DNA from: Myxococcales bacterium | GTDB lineage: Bacteria; Myxococcota_A; UBA9160; UBA4427 | Assembly: GCA_012960035.1 (NCBI GenBank) | Contig: DUBZ01000070.1 | Location: 39,102 to 103,101, forward strand | Direction: 5' to 3' | DNA length: 64,000 nt | In this document: in pieces, positions 42,253 to 50,599 of the stretch | How positions within the stretch are numbered: the first letter of the stretch is position 1 | How the letters are laid out: each line of letters starts with the position of its first letter | Translations under genes and position numbers: made by a program | The notes under the pieces: model-generated | The model's database searches: none | What the model saw: only the letters and a program-made list of their open reading frames with translations | Told to the model about the DNA's origin: nothing

Positions 42253-42861
42253 ATGACCGAGCAAGACCCCGTCCAGACAGAAATTGACGAACTCGTAAAG
42301 GCCCACCCGGTCGTGCTCTTCATGAAGGGCAACCCGCAGATGCCTCAGTGTGGTTTCTCGGCGAAGGTGGTCGGCATCCTCGACGACGTGCTCGACGGCT
42401 ACCAGACGGTCGACGTGATCTCGCGCCCCGAAGTGCGCACTGGCATCAAGGAATACAGCCAGTGGCCGACCGTGCCGCAGCTCTATGTGAAGGGCGAGTT
42501 CGTCGGCGGCTGCGACATTATCACCGAAATGGCCGGTACCGGAGAGCTCTACGAAGCATTGGGCGTCACGCTTCCCGAAGTTTCGGAACCCAAGGTCGAA
42601 ATCACGGATGCCGCGCGGGACGTGTTCGCGGACGCTCCCTGCTCAGACGACATGGGCATTCGCCTCGGCATCTCGAAGCAGTTCCAGTACGAACTCAACG
42701 TGGGGCCAATCACCGCGAACGACTTCAAGGTCGAATCCAATGGCGTCACCCTCGCGATCGACCGCATGAGCGCGAGCCGGGCGGATGGCATTGTGATCCA
42801 CTTCGAAACCGATGGCGCGCAGAGCGGCTTCCGGATCAAGAACCCGAACGAGCCTGCGTAG
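42253..42861 (+). CDS. Monothiol glutaredoxin fused to A-type (IscA/HesB-like) domain
   Basis: 202 residues from the ATG at 42253, after GGAGAA. The first half is a complete Grx4-type monothiol glutaredoxin: PVVLFMKGNPQMPQCGFSAK with the CGFS cluster-binding site, WPTVPQLYVKGEFVGGCDI and a C-terminal helix. The second half (about residue 112 on: KVEITDAARDVFADAP, MGIRLGISKQFQYELN, GVTLAIDRMSASRADGI, GFRIKNPNEPA) follows the A-type scaffold fold, but the two or three cluster-binding cysteines of IscA (C...CxC) are missing; only CSD (Cys134) remains. The fusion would carry a [2Fe-2S] cluster on the glutaredoxin and use the A-type half for contact or dimerisation. The domain reading is firm, the loss of the A-type cluster is from sequence, the role is inference. 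Confidence 0.85.
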   Translation: MTEQDPVQTEIDELVKAHPVVLFMKGNPQMPQCGFSAKVVGILDDVLDGYQTVDVISRPEVRTGIKEYSQWPTVPQLYVKGEFVGGCDIITEMAGTGELYEALGVTLPEVSEPKVEITDAARDVFADAPCSDDMGIRLGISKQFQYELNVGPITANDFKVESNGVTLAIDRMSASRADGIVIHFETDGAQSGFRIKNPNEPA

Positions 42862-42907
42862 GGCGGGACGCGAACACTGGATTCAAGCCACAAAGACTAG
42901 AACGACG

Positions 42908-42945
42908 AAGCGCCGGCAGCCCAAGGGCTTGCCGGCGCTTTTCTG
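42908..42945 (+). terminator. Strong intrinsic terminator of the glutaredoxin gene
   Basis: An 11-base-pair stem AAGCGCCGGCA/TGCCGGCGCTT, with GCCC/GGGC pairing inside the loop, is followed by TTCTG. It lies 46 bases after the stop and before the convergent nitronate monooxygenase gene. Confidence 0.85.
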
Positions 42946-42973
42946 TTCTCAATCAAGCCTGCGGCTCGACGAC

Positions 42974-44089
42974 TTACTCGTCGTCGTCGTCGCCGTAGAT
43001 TTCTTCGAATACCTCGAAGGCCTCTTCCGCCATGTCCATCACGATCTGGCGCGCGGGCAACATCGTGTGCACGAAGTCGACGCCTTGGCCTGCCGCTTCA
43101 GTCATGAAGTTTTCGAGGTTGTGATCGAAGGCTGATGCCTTGATGTCGGCGAAGAGCAAGATCTGGTAAGGCGCCGGGGCGGGCTTGGGTGCTTCTGGCA
43201 AGGCCCACTCTTTGTGCCACTCGCTGCGCAGAGTCCGCATCGTGAAGCCCGAAACGCAATTGCTGTGCTCGGTGTCAGTTGCGTTTGCCTTCAGCAACTT
43301 CTCTTTCAACGTCATGTTGACATCCGACTCGCGGCTCGCGAGCCACACGGTTCCAGTCCAGACACCGGCGGCACCGAGGGCCAACGCGCCTGCGAGATGG
43401 CGGCCGGTCGTGATGCCGCCGCCCGCGATCACCGGGACACCGGTGCCGCGCGCGATTTCGACGACCTGGGGCACGATCGAAAACGTGCCGATCTTTCCGG
43501 TGTGTCCTGCGGCGTCATAGCCCTGGGCGATGATGCCGTCGACGCCCGCGTCGATCTCGGCCTTTGCCTGACGCGGCTTGCCCACCAAGCCCCAAACGAG
43601 CACGCCTTGTTCATGGGCACGCTTGAGGACGAAGTCCGGGTTGCCGAGGCCTGAAGCCAGAACGGGGACGCGGTTTTCGAGTACGACTTCGAGCTGCTTC
43701 TGGGGCATCTCTTTGTTTAGCCATCCCAAATTCCAGTCGACCGGCGTGTTGCGCCACTTCGGGATGTTGTGTTTTTCTTTCATCGCTTCGACATAGTCGA
43801 ACTGCTCTTTCGGAATTTGCGAGCGCAGGGTGTCGATGTCGCCGCTGGCGGGAACGGACGCGGGGAATACCAGGTCAACGCCGAACGGCTTGTCGCCAAC
43901 CTTCTCGCGCATCCAGCGAATGTTCGAATCGATTTCGTCGGGAGACGATTGGGTCTGGCCGAGTACCGCGAAGGCGCCGGCGTTGATGACCGCGGCGGCG
44001 ACGTCCTTGCAGTGTGTAAAAGCAACGATCGGATATTCGATGCCGAGCTGATCGCAGAGTTGAGTGTGTAGAGGGTTCTTGCGTCCCAC
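42974..44089 (-). CDS. Nitronate monooxygenase family protein (second copy)
   Basis: 371 residues, paralogous to the gene at 10021. It starts PLHTQLCDQLGIEYPIVAFT then HCKDVAAAVINAGAFAVLGQ. FMN-site motifs are GYDAAGHTGKIGTFSIVPQV and IAGGGITTGRHLAGALALGA. The catalytic-His region reads AAGHTG. The C-terminal tail is acidic (EIYGDDDDE). It is convergent with the glutaredoxin fusion, with the terminator between. Flavin oxidoreductase activity is likely; the natural substrate is not known. Confidence 0.92.
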   Translation of the reverse strand: MGRKNPLHTQLCDQLGIEYPIVAFTHCKDVAAAVINAGAFAVLGQTQSSPDEIDSNIRWMREKVGDKPFGVDLVFPASVPASGDIDTLRSQIPKEQFDYVEAMKEKHNIPKWRNTPVDWNLGWLNKEMPQKQLEVVLENRVPVLASGLGNPDFVLKRAHEQGVLVWGLVGKPRQAKAEIDAGVDGIIAQGYDAAGHTGKIGTFSIVPQVVEIARGTGVPVIAGGGITTGRHLAGALALGAAGVWTGTVWLASRESDVNMTLKEKLLKANATDTEHSNCVSGFTMRTLRSEWHKEWALPEAPKPAPAPYQILLFADIKASAFDHNLENFMTEAAGQGVDFVHTMLPARQIVMDMAEEAFEVFEEIYGDDDDE

Positions 44090-44233
44090 GAGTTCTCCTT
44101 CGCCCGGGCCGGGCTGTCATGCTGAAATTCGCGGGCTGCAGAGTAACGGACGATGACTCGGGTATCATGCCGATCGCTCAGTAAATGAACCCAAAGGAGA
44201 GTTGCCTGCTGCGCGCTGGCGGGCCGTACCGTG

Positions 44234-44530
44234 ATGAACGAAGAATCGATGGATGGAAAAAAGGGCTTTGAGCCCGACTACGAGGGCCTCATCGCCGAAT
44301 GCGACGGCGGTGGGCCGATACATGGGACGAAGTATGCGGGCCGACAGGAGTTCAAGGGCCGTTTAACGGGGGAGTGCGTCGACGTCGGCGACCCGCCCAG
44401 TCGCTGGTACCTGATGGTTGAACTCACCGAAAAGCCCGAGGGCTTCGAGGGCGACACAGTGTGGTGCCTGTCGGGAAATACGTTTATAGGTGAGCACGGC
44501 CCAGTGCTACGGAACGGTCCGGACGCGTAG
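44234..44530 (+). CDS. Small hypothetical protein
   Basis: 98 residues from the ATG at 44234; GTG at 44231 and ATG at 44252 are alternatives, and no start has a good ribosome site. It is acidic and compact, with GPIHGTKYAGRQEFKGRLTG, VGDPPSRWYLMVELTEKPEG and FEGDTVWCLSGNTFIGEHGP. The pattern of short beta-strands and Trp/Tyr residues suggests a small beta-barrel, but no family is known to me. It has no signal or membrane segment. It is divergent from the nitronate monooxygenase and convergent with mglA. Confidence 0.6.
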   Translation: MNEESMDGKKGFEPDYEGLIAECDGGGPIHGTKYAGRQEFKGRLTGECVDVGDPPSRWYLMVELTEKPEGFEGDTVWCLSGNTFIGEHGPVLRNGPDA

Positions 44531-44671
44531 GCTCACGTTGGGGCGCACGTTTTGTGAGGGAGCGGTGACGCTCAAGCAACGGCAGACGCGCAACTCGTTA
44601 CACGCGTATCCGTGGCAGCAGTCGCGCGGCGGTCTGCGAGCGAGACGGCGGAGAGGCCGACCTCTTGCGCT

Positions 44672-45265
44672 CTACGAAGAGCCGAGCTTCTTGAGGTCTG
44701 TCAGCACGTCTTTCGCGACGGCCTTGAGAGTTTCGAACACGCCAGTGCCCACAGTCGCGCACGCTTCGTAACTCGGCGCGCCGTGCGGGTTGAGCAGCCG
44801 CTGGAGTTCTTCCATGGGTGCGGCGTTCGGAAGGTCCCGCTTGTTGTACTGAATGACGTACGGGACTTTGTCCAAGTCATAGCCCTGTTCTTTCAGATTC
44901 ACGCGCAAGTTGTCGAGGCTCTCGACGTTGGCTTCCATGCGTTCGATCTGGCTGTCGGCTACGAACACCACACCGTCGACACCCTTCAAGATCAGCTTGC
45001 GACTTGCGTCGTAGAAGACCTGGCCGGGCACGGTGTAGAGATGAAAACGTGTCTTGAAGCCGCGGATCTGGCCGAGCGCCAGCGGCAAGAAGTCGAAGAA
45101 CAAGGTTCGCTCGGTTTCGGTCGCGAGCGAGATCATCTTGCCTTTAACGTCGGGGTTCGTCTTCGTGTAGATGTACTGAAGATTCGTCGTCTTCCCACAC
45201 ATGCCGGGGCCGTAGTAGACGATCTTGCAGTTGATCTCGCGAGACGAGTAGTTGATAAACGACAT
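44672..45265 (-). CDS. mglA: MglA polarity GTPase
   Basis: 197 residues that read almost word for word like Myxococcus Mgl[33 protein letters not shown] (P-loop), [15 protein letters not shown] (switch I), [20 protein letters not shown] (PGQ switch II), [17 protein letters not shown], and [13 protein letters not shown] (NKRD base-specificity motif). Length matches the Myxococcus protein (195). MglA is the cytoplasmic Ras-like GTPase that sets front-rear polarity, driving gliding and pilus motility in myxobacteria, and is found also in non-gliders. The mglB gene lies eight bases upstream. Neither gliding machinery nor pili are in the window, so the process it controls here cannot be told. Confidence 0.96.
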   Translation of the reverse strand: MSFINYSSREINCKIVYYGPGMCGKTTNLQYIYTKTNPDVKGKMISLATETERTLFFDFLPLALGQIRGFKTRFHLYTVPGQVFYDASRKLILKGVDGVVFVADSQIERMEANVESLDNLRVNLKEQGYDLDKVPYVIQYNKRDLPNAAPMEELQRLLNPHGAPSYEACATVGTGVFETLKAVAKDVLTDLKKLGSS

Positions 45266-45273
45266 GGTTGGGG

Positions 45274-45768
45274 TCAGTCCGAGAAAAGGTTATCGATATC
45301 GTCGTCGGTGATTTCCGCAAACGGGCTTCCCGCATACGGGCCATCTTGTTCGGATTTCTTTTTGACCTCTTCGAAGATCTTGGCCAACTCCGCACCGGCC
45401 TTCTTGACGCGCAACCGAACGAGTCCCAAAGAACTTCGCTCGTCGAAAATAACCATCAGGATCATGCGGTCGCCTACCAACGTGATGTGGAGGTTATCGC
45501 GCGCGCCCTGGTGAAAATGGCTCGGGAACTCTTCTTCGCCGACGATCTTGGCGAGGCCGCCCGTAGCCGCAATACAACCGGCTGTGAGCGAAGCGAGGCT
45601 CGTGCTGTCGAGGTTCTGAAGTTCGCCGGATTCGCAGACAAGCTGACCGCTTTTGTCGACGACGTAAATGCCTTTGGAGTTTGCGTCACGTCCTAGTCGA
45701 TCGCAGACCGCCGCAATGCGGCGGTAGTCTTCGTCGAGTAAAACGAGCTGGGTGTCGAACATCGGCAT
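45274..45768 (-). CDS. mglB: MglB roadblock/LC7 domain protein (MglA GAP)
   Basis: 164 residues. The roadblock/LC7 fold reads [59 protein letters not shown] and [20 protein letters not shown], ending with [20 protein letters not shown] and a flexible acidic tail. This matches MglB, the homodimeric activator that speeds GTP hydrolysis by MglA and localises it. The start MPMFDTQL is clear, and mglA follows after eight bases on the same strand, so they form one operon. Two genes of this pair are conserved together in many delta-lineages, Deinococcus-Thermus and others. Confidence 0.94.
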   Translation of the reverse strand: MPMFDTQLVLLDEDYRRIAAVCDRLGRDANSKGIYVVDKSGQLVCESGELQNLDSTSLASLTAGCIAATGGLAKIVGEEEFPSHFHQGARDNLHITLVGDRMILMVIFDERSSLGLVRLRVKKAGAELAKIFEEVKKKSEQDGPYAGSPFAEITDDDIDNLFSD

Positions 45769-45933
45769 CTGCCTCTGTAACCAACTGGAATTGAAGGGAG
45801 TTCGTTTTCCAATTTACAGGTCGGGGACTGACTCAGCAACCCAACCGTCGGGGCTTGAATCGGCCCTCTTTCACATTGGCTTTAGGCCACAATGCAATAG
45901 GGGGCGAGTCCGCTGCCCCAAACCGCATCAGAA

Positions 45934-46533
45934 TCAGTCGAGTTTGCGCCGGTTTTCGATTGAGTTGGCCACTGTGACGTGATCTGCGTATTCAAGGTCC
46001 CCCCCGAGCGGCATCCCGCACGCGATGCGAGATAGAGAAATACCAGTGGAGCGGATTCGATCGGCGATAAAACTCGCCGTCGCCTCGCCTTCGGCGTTGG
46101 GGTTGGTCGCAAAGATGACCTCGCGAATGGTGCCGCTGCGAACCCGGCGCTCGAGTTCGTTAATGCGCAGATGTCCGGGCCCCATGCCTTCGAGCGGCGA
46201 GAGTGCGCCACCGAGCACGTGGTAGCGCCCCTTGAACTGGCCGCTGCGTTCGACGGCCTGAAGGTCGGCGGGTTCTTCCACCACGCAAACGACCGAGTCG
46301 TCTCGTTGGTCGTCGGCGCAGAGTCGGCAAGGCGAGCGATCGGTCAAGTCGTAACAGCCCTCGCAGAGAACCGTCTCGAGTTTGAGTCGAACGATGGCGT
46401 CGGAAAGCTCGGCGGCGACCTGGTCCGGAGCGCTGAGGAGAAAGAAGGTGAGACGGGTCGCGGATTTTTCACCGATTCCGGGCAAGCGTTTTAGGCTTGC
46501 GACCAAACGCGCCATGGCGGGAGAGCCGGACAC
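45934..46533 (-). CDS. recR: Recombination mediator protein RecR
   Basis: 199 residues from a GTG that directly follows the ybaB stop (TAAGTG). It has the helix-hairpin-helix LVASLKRLPGIGEKSATRLT, the four-Cys zinc finger (CEGCYDLTDRSPCRLCAD), and the TOPRIM domain with VCVVEEPADLQAVERSGQFKG, EVIFATNPNAEGEATASFIA and RIACGMPLGGDLEYADHVTV. RecR with RecO loads RecA at gaps. It is the third gene of dnaX-ybaB-recR, the classic order. Confidence 0.97.
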   Translation of the reverse strand: MSGSPAMARLVASLKRLPGIGEKSATRLTFFLLSAPDQVAAELSDAIVRLKLETVLCEGCYDLTDRSPCRLCADDQRDDSVVCVVEEPADLQAVERSGQFKGRYHVLGGALSPLEGMGPGHLRINELERRVRSGTIREVIFATNPNAEGEATASFIADRIRSTGISLSRIACGMPLGGDLEYADHVTVANSIENRRKLD

Positions 46534-46875
46534 TTAGGATCCTCCGTCCTGCGGCGGTCCGCCGAGTCCCGGGATCCCGAGACCCTGCATCTGTTGCTGC
46601 ATGTGGGACTGAACGTGTTGCTGAGCCGTCGCGAGGGCGGCATTCACCGCCGCCGCGATGAGATCTTCGATCAAAGACCGGTCCCCTTGGCCGAACACGC
46701 TTTCTTCGATGCGGATGTCGACGATCTTGAGAGCACCGGTGGCAACCGCGGTCACCATACCGCCGCCCGACGACGCTTCGAAGCGCTTGGTGGCAAGCTC
46801 GGCCTGAAGCTCGCCCATTTTGCCCTGCATCTCTTGAGCTTGTTTGAACATATTCTTGAGGTCGAGCGGGTTCAT
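46534..46875 (-). CDS. ybaB: YbaB/EbfC nucleoid-associated protein
   Basis: 113 residues, exact family size. MNPLDLKNMFKQAQEMQGKM is the standard start, GELQAELATKRFEASSGGGM is the dimer region, and DLIAAAVNAALATAQQHVQS is the second helix, ending in a GIPGLGGPPQ tail. This small tweezer-like dimer binds DNA. It overlaps the dnaX stop by four bases (ATGA) and is followed immediately by recR, showing tight coupling. Confidence 0.96.
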   Translation of the reverse strand: MNPLDLKNMFKQAQEMQGKMGELQAELATKRFEASSGGGMVTAVATGALKIVDIRIEESVFGQGDRSLIEDLIAAAVNAALATAQQHVQSHMQQQMQGLGIPGLGGPPQDGGS

Positions 46876-48914
46876 CGCAGGTTGCCTTTCGCGCCGTCCA
46901 AGGCGTGGATCTCAATGATTTCCCCACGCATCTTTTTTAGCACGAGGTTGATCGAGGGATGGTTGAGCGCGGCCTGGCGTCGCTGTCGATCGAGTTCGCG
47001 GTCATCCGCGACGGCGGCCGTTCCGTTTTTCTTTTCGCTCGCGCTCGCCTGGGTGATGTCGATGCGCATCGGCTTGCCGAAGAACCGTTGGCAGAGATTT
47101 TCGAGTTCCGAGCGCCGGTCTTCGAGGCGCCGCATGTGAAAGTCACTGCTCGCGACAAAGTTCAAGCTGTTCGCGGTGCGCTCGGTGATCCGAACCGCGT
47201 CGAGGGAATGAAAAAGCGGCTGGTTCTGTTCCCGAGCCAGCGACCGCACGCGGTCAAGGACGGCTTCGGGGGTCGCCATCGCGTCGGCAACGGGTGATTC
47301 GTCCCCGTTTGCAGGGTTGTCGTCGATGTCCGTTGTTTTCGCGGTGTCCGCGCCTGAGATCCTTTGCACCGGGGCAGGTTGAGCTTCAGAGGAGACGGCT
47401 CGTACAGCCGGTGACGGGGCCACCTGCGTCATCGCTGCGGGAGCTGGCGTCGCAACAGGAGGTTGGGGCGGAGCCGAAGCTTGTGGTTGCGCCGAAGCCG
47501 AAGCTGGAGCTTGCGCCGAAGCTGGAGCTTGCGCCGAAGCTGGAGCTTGCGCCGAAAGAGAATCGGGAGCCGCTTCGAACGTAGTCGCCGGCTCCGGGCT
47601 CGACGTGGCTTGTATCGGATCGGCCGTCGCCATCGCGGGCGCACTCGCAGACGTCGCGGACCTGCCTCCAGCGGGCCCCCCGCCACCGACCGGACCCGCT
47701 GATCCACCACCAGGGCCTGCACCGCCGCCACCCGCACCGCCGCCACCTGCCCCCCCCCCAACAGCGGCCAGTTTCTTGTCCAGCGCGTCGAGCCGCGCCA
47801 CCAACTGTGCGACATCGCCACCTTCGGGCAGGCTTGCGATGCGAACGATCGCCATTTCCAGGACCGCGAAGGGCTGCGGTGCCCAGGCGAGGTCTTCCTG
47901 TTCGCTCACCAGTGTGCGGAACATGCGTCGCAATCGTTGGGTGTTGCTCTGTCCCGCAAGCTCGATGATTTCGCCGACGTCCTCAGGGCTGCCGTCGACC
48001 AATTCGCCCGACGCATCGGGCGCAATGCTCAATACAACGAGATCCCGAAACAACTGAATCAGTGACGCGCCGAGGCGCTTTGGATCGCTGCCTTTTTCCC
48101 CGGCGAGGGCGCAAGCTTCGAGAGCGGCTTTGGGGTTTGACTCCACGCATGCGCGGACGATCGCAATCAGGACGCGTCGATCGATCAGGTCGAGAACCTG
48201 TCCGACGATTTCGTCTTTGACTTCAGTTCCGCCGTACGAAATCACCTGGTCGAGCAAGGTTTGCGAGTCGCGCATCGAACCGTCGCCTTCGCGCGCGAGC
48301 GAGAGCAGGCTCTGCTTCGAAATGTTGACGCCCTCGGCTTTGGCGATTTCGCCGAGACAGCGCGCAACTTCCTGTGCGGAGATGCGGCGCAAGTCGTAAC
48401 GCTGGCATCGAGAAAGCACCGTAAACGGAATGCTCTCCGGGTTCGTTGTCGCGAACACGAACAAGCTGCGCGGCGGCGGTTCTTCAAGGGTCTTGAGCAG
48501 CGCGTTGAACGCCTGCTTCGATAGCATGTGGACTTCATCGATGACGAAGATTCGATACTTGCCCGGCGAGGGCGCATAACGAATGGACTCGATCACTTCG
48601 CGGATGTCGTCGACACCGGTGCGGCTTGCGGCATCGATCTCTTGAACATCGGTCGAGCGACCCGAAATGATTTCGGTGCAGCCGTCGCAAGTTCCGCACG
48701 GTTCGTCTGTGGGGCCCTTTTCGCAATTGAGACAGCGAGCCAGGATGCGGGCCAACGTCGTCTTCCCGACACCGCGGGGTCCCGAAAACAAAAGTGCGTG
48801 GGGAATGCGGTCGCTGCGGATTGCATTGCGCAACGGCGTCGTCACATGGGCTTGCCCAATCACGTCGTCGAAGCTCTGCGGCCTCCACTTGCGCGCGATG
48901 ACCTGGTAACTCAA
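46872..48914 (-). CDS. dnaX: DNA polymerase III gamma/tau subunit
   Basis: 680 residues. The clamp-loader ATPase core has FSGPRGVGKTTLARILARCL (Walker A), CEKGPTDEPCGTCDGCTEI (zinc module), IFVIDEVHMLSKQAFNALLK (Walker B) and LFVFATTNPESIPFTVLSRC (SRC). A long linker follows from about residue 380: Gly-Gly-Gly-Ala repeats, then AQAPAS repeats encoded by three exact 18-base copies at 47500-47553, then the C-terminal tau domain (LARDQ-like start EQNQPLFHSLDAVRITERTA) that binds polymerase alpha and DnaB. At the linker start the coding strand carries ten G in a row (47750-47759), a slippage-prone run. First gene of dnaX-ybaB-recR. Confidence 0.97.
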   Translation of the reverse strand: MSYQVIARKWRPQSFDDVIGQAHVTTPLRNAIRSDRIPHALLFSGPRGVGKTTLARILARCLNCEKGPTDEPCGTCDGCTEIISGRSTDVQEIDAASRTGVDDIREVIESIRYAPSPGKYRIFVIDEVHMLSKQAFNALLKTLEEPPPRSLFVFATTNPESIPFTVLSRCQRYDLRRISAQEVARCLGEIAKAEGVNISKQSLLSLAREGDGSMRDSQTLLDQVISYGGTEVKDEIVGQVLDLIDRRVLIAIVRACVESNPKAALEACALAGEKGSDPKRLGASLIQLFRDLVVLSIAPDASGELVDGSPEDVGEIIELAGQSNTQRLRRMFRTLVSEQEDLAWAPQPFAVLEMAIVRIASLPEGGDVAQLVARLDALDKKLAAVGGGAGGGGAGGGGAGPGGGSAGPVGGGGPAGGRSATSASAPAMATADPIQATSSPEPATTFEAAPDSLSAQAPASAQAPASAQAPASASAQPQASAPPQPPVATPAPAAMTQVAPSPAVRAVSSEAQPAPVQRISGADTAKTTDIDDNPANGDESPVADAMATPEAVLDRVRSLAREQNQPLFHSLDAVRITERTANSLNFVASSDFHMRRLEDRRSELENLCQRFFGKPMRIDITQASASEKKNGTAAVADDRELDRQRRQAALNHPSINLVLKKMRGEIIEIHALDGAKGNLR
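47500..47553 (-). repeat. Three exact 18-bp tandem copies inside dnaX
   Basis: GAAGCTGGAGCTTGCGCC occurs three times in tandem on the plus strand and codes for the AQAPAS repeats of the DnaX linker. Copy number may vary between strains because in-frame gain or loss is tolerated. Confidence 0.9.
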
Positions 48915-49013
48915 AGGGGGTTCTCGGTGACTCGCGGCATCAGCCTTGAGCGCGGTGAAGGGGTTGGTGCGCGATCAGACATCCGCGCGCTCGCGCTTCG
49001 TCTGAGGGAGATT

Positions 49014-49148
49014 GCCTGTCGCGAGACAAGACCGCAGGGCCGTATCGTTCGCAGCCAAATCCCCATTACGGCTGCTTCCTTCCGGACCTGACCGGGTTCA
49101 CGAAGCTTTAACTCGAACGTGACCCTGCGATCAAATCTCGCCACAGGC
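49014..49148 (-). ncRNA. ffs: Signal recognition particle RNA (small SRP RNA, ffs)
   Basis: About 135 bases. The universally conserved SRP apical domain is present on the minus strand (GGTCAGGTCCGGAAGGAAGC with AGCCG after it), which binds Ffh. The ends pair with each other (GCCTGTGGCGAG at the 5' end and CTCGCGACAGGC at the 3' end), giving the long hairpin. The boundaries are set by this pairing and may be off by a few bases. It lies just upstream of dnaX on the same strand. Confidence 0.92.
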
Positions 49149-49323
49149 ACCCCTGAATCTACATGGGGCAAAGGGTAGGGTCAAACAGGAGTGCGGGCTT
49201 GGCGGCGAGTCGGGGCGCTGCACCGAACCCCGAATGTCTTGTTTCGGCAATCCACTGGGGTCGGCGGCGCTAAACTGAATCAGGCCATAATCGAAAAGCC
49301 GCTCCACTTTCATGGGAGAGTCG

Positions 49324-49869
49324 ATGGGAATTTTGAAAGTCGCGCGAATGGGGCATCCAATTCTGCGCGAAGTTGCTGCCGAATTGGACGCCGAAGAAAT
49401 CGCGACCCCTGCGTTTCAGGACTTTGTCGACAGCATGATCGCGACGATGCACGAATACGACGGGGCTGGCCTGGCCGCACCTCAGGTGCATGTCTCGAAG
49501 CGCGTCGTGGTGATGGAACTCGCAAACAACCCGCGCTACCCGGACGCGCCCGGAGTTCCACTCACGGTGATCGTCAACCCGCGCATCCACTTTATGACCG
49601 AAGATCGCATCGACGTCGTGGAGGGCTGCTTGTCGATCCCCGACCTTCGTGGGGTGGTGCCTCGGGTGGCTGAGATCGAATTGGAAGCGCTCGACCGGGA
49701 AGGCAACGCGATTCGTGGGCGTTTTAAAGGCTTCCCGGCGGCCGTGGTCCAGCATGAGTGCGACCACCTAGACGGCGTTCTCTATGTGGATCGGGTCTCC
49801 GACCCGAAGACCCTCTCGTTCCTCCGAGAGTTCGAGCGCTATCACGCGGTCCCAGAGCTGCCCAACTGA
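49324..49869 (+). CDS. def2: Second peptide deformylase
   Basis: 181 residues from the ATG at 49324, which has GGGAG about 6-9 bases upstream; an ATG at 49312 is four codons earlier. The three motifs are present: GAGLAAPQV, VEGCLSIPDLRG and QHECDHLDG. The middle motif (CLSIPDLRG) differs in wording from the first copy, and the part between (NNPRYPDAPGVPLTVIVNPR) is longer. It lies apart from fmt, with ffs upstream on the opposite strand. The duplication is common: the second copy may have a different substrate or metal preference or be used under stress. Confidence 0.95.
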   Translation: MGILKVARMGHPILREVAAELDAEEIATPAFQDFVDSMIATMHEYDGAGLAAPQVHVSKRVVVMELANNPRYPDAPGVPLTVIVNPRIHFMTEDRIDVVEGCLSIPDLRGVVPRVAEIELEALDREGNAIRGRFKGFPAAVVQHECDHLDGVLYVDRVSDPKTLSFLREFERYHAVPELPN

Positions 49870-50005
49870 GAGGTTCGCCGTTCAGGATCCTCTCAACAGA
49901 CGTACAACACAGCGTGGAGTTGTCGCGGTTGTGACCGGAATATGAAGTCGATAGCGTTTCACACTTCAATCCATGCCCCTCTTGGAAACGGGGAAAAGGA
50001 GGAAA

Positions 50006-50437
50006 ATGAACATTCAAAAGATCTTGGAGAATCCGCGGTTTCGATTGGAAACAATGGAACCCGCGCCAACCACGGTAGTGAGTGACTTCCTCGAACACGC
50101 TCCGGACAACCTTCCGGTGAAGTACATGCACTTCATGCAAGCCTCGGACGGAGCACGAGGGGCGGTGCCATACGATTCGGGTTACATCGAAATCTGGCGC
50201 CTCGAAGAAGCGCTGGATAGACAAACCGGTTACGGAGACGACGCCTCCTTAGCCGGTTTTTTTGCGTTTGGGACCGACGGCTCGGGTCGGGACTACCTCT
50301 TCGATTTGCGAAACGACGATGGCGCCGCTGTTTATTCCGTCTCCCGCGATGAACCCGATGCAGAAAATCTCGAACCGATTGCCGGTAGCTTTTCGCAGTT
50401 TCTTGAACACATCACGCTGATGGGGCCGGGCGCCTAA
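50006..50437 (+). CDS. SMI1/KNR4 family protein
   Basis: 143 residues from the ATG at 50006, preceded by an AAGGAGG about five bases upstream. The SMI1/KNR4 (SUKH) pattern is visible: a helix, then KYMHFMQASDGARGAVP-like turn, YIEIWRLEEALD, FFAFGTDGSGRDYLFDLRND, and the last helix (PIAGSFSQFLEHITLMG). SUKH proteins often serve as immunity proteins for polymorphic toxins, but no toxin gene is close by and many family members are orphans. It is monocistronic, followed by a strong terminator. The fold is firm; the role is open. Confidence 0.85.
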   Translation: MNIQKILENPRFRLETMEPAPTTVVSDFLEHAPDNLPVKYMHFMQASDGARGAVPYDSGYIEIWRLEEALDRQTGYGDDASLAGFFAFGTDGSGRDYLFDLRNDDGAAVYSVSRDEPDAENLEPIAGSFSQFLEHITLMGPGA

Positions 50438-50493
50438 CACAAGGCCGCCCACGCAGGATTGAACCCTGTCCCTGCGATTGTTGCTCTGACGGA

Positions 50494-50519
50494 CGGAGCG
50501 CCTTAGGGTGCTCCGTTTT
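50494..50519 (+). terminator. Intrinsic terminator after SMI1/KNR4 gene
   Basis: A 9-base-pair stem CGGAGCGCC/GGTGCTCCG (one G-U pair) with a TTAG loop is followed by TTTTC. Confidence 0.8.
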
Positions 50520-50599
50520 CACGCTTGGAGCGGCGAATCGCTCGCAAGGTGTCTCCTGTCTTCCCACGAACGTCCGCGCGCTTTGGTCACCGCACCGTT

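Noticed and set aside
44531..44671. Small gene between the hypothetical protein and mglA
   Set aside because: The plus-strand frame here is Arg-rich and overlaps mglA antisense; no ribosome site.
47702..47760. Glycine-rich stretch in dnaX as a foreign insertion
   Set aside because: It is in frame, of low complexity, and at the expected linker of DnaX.
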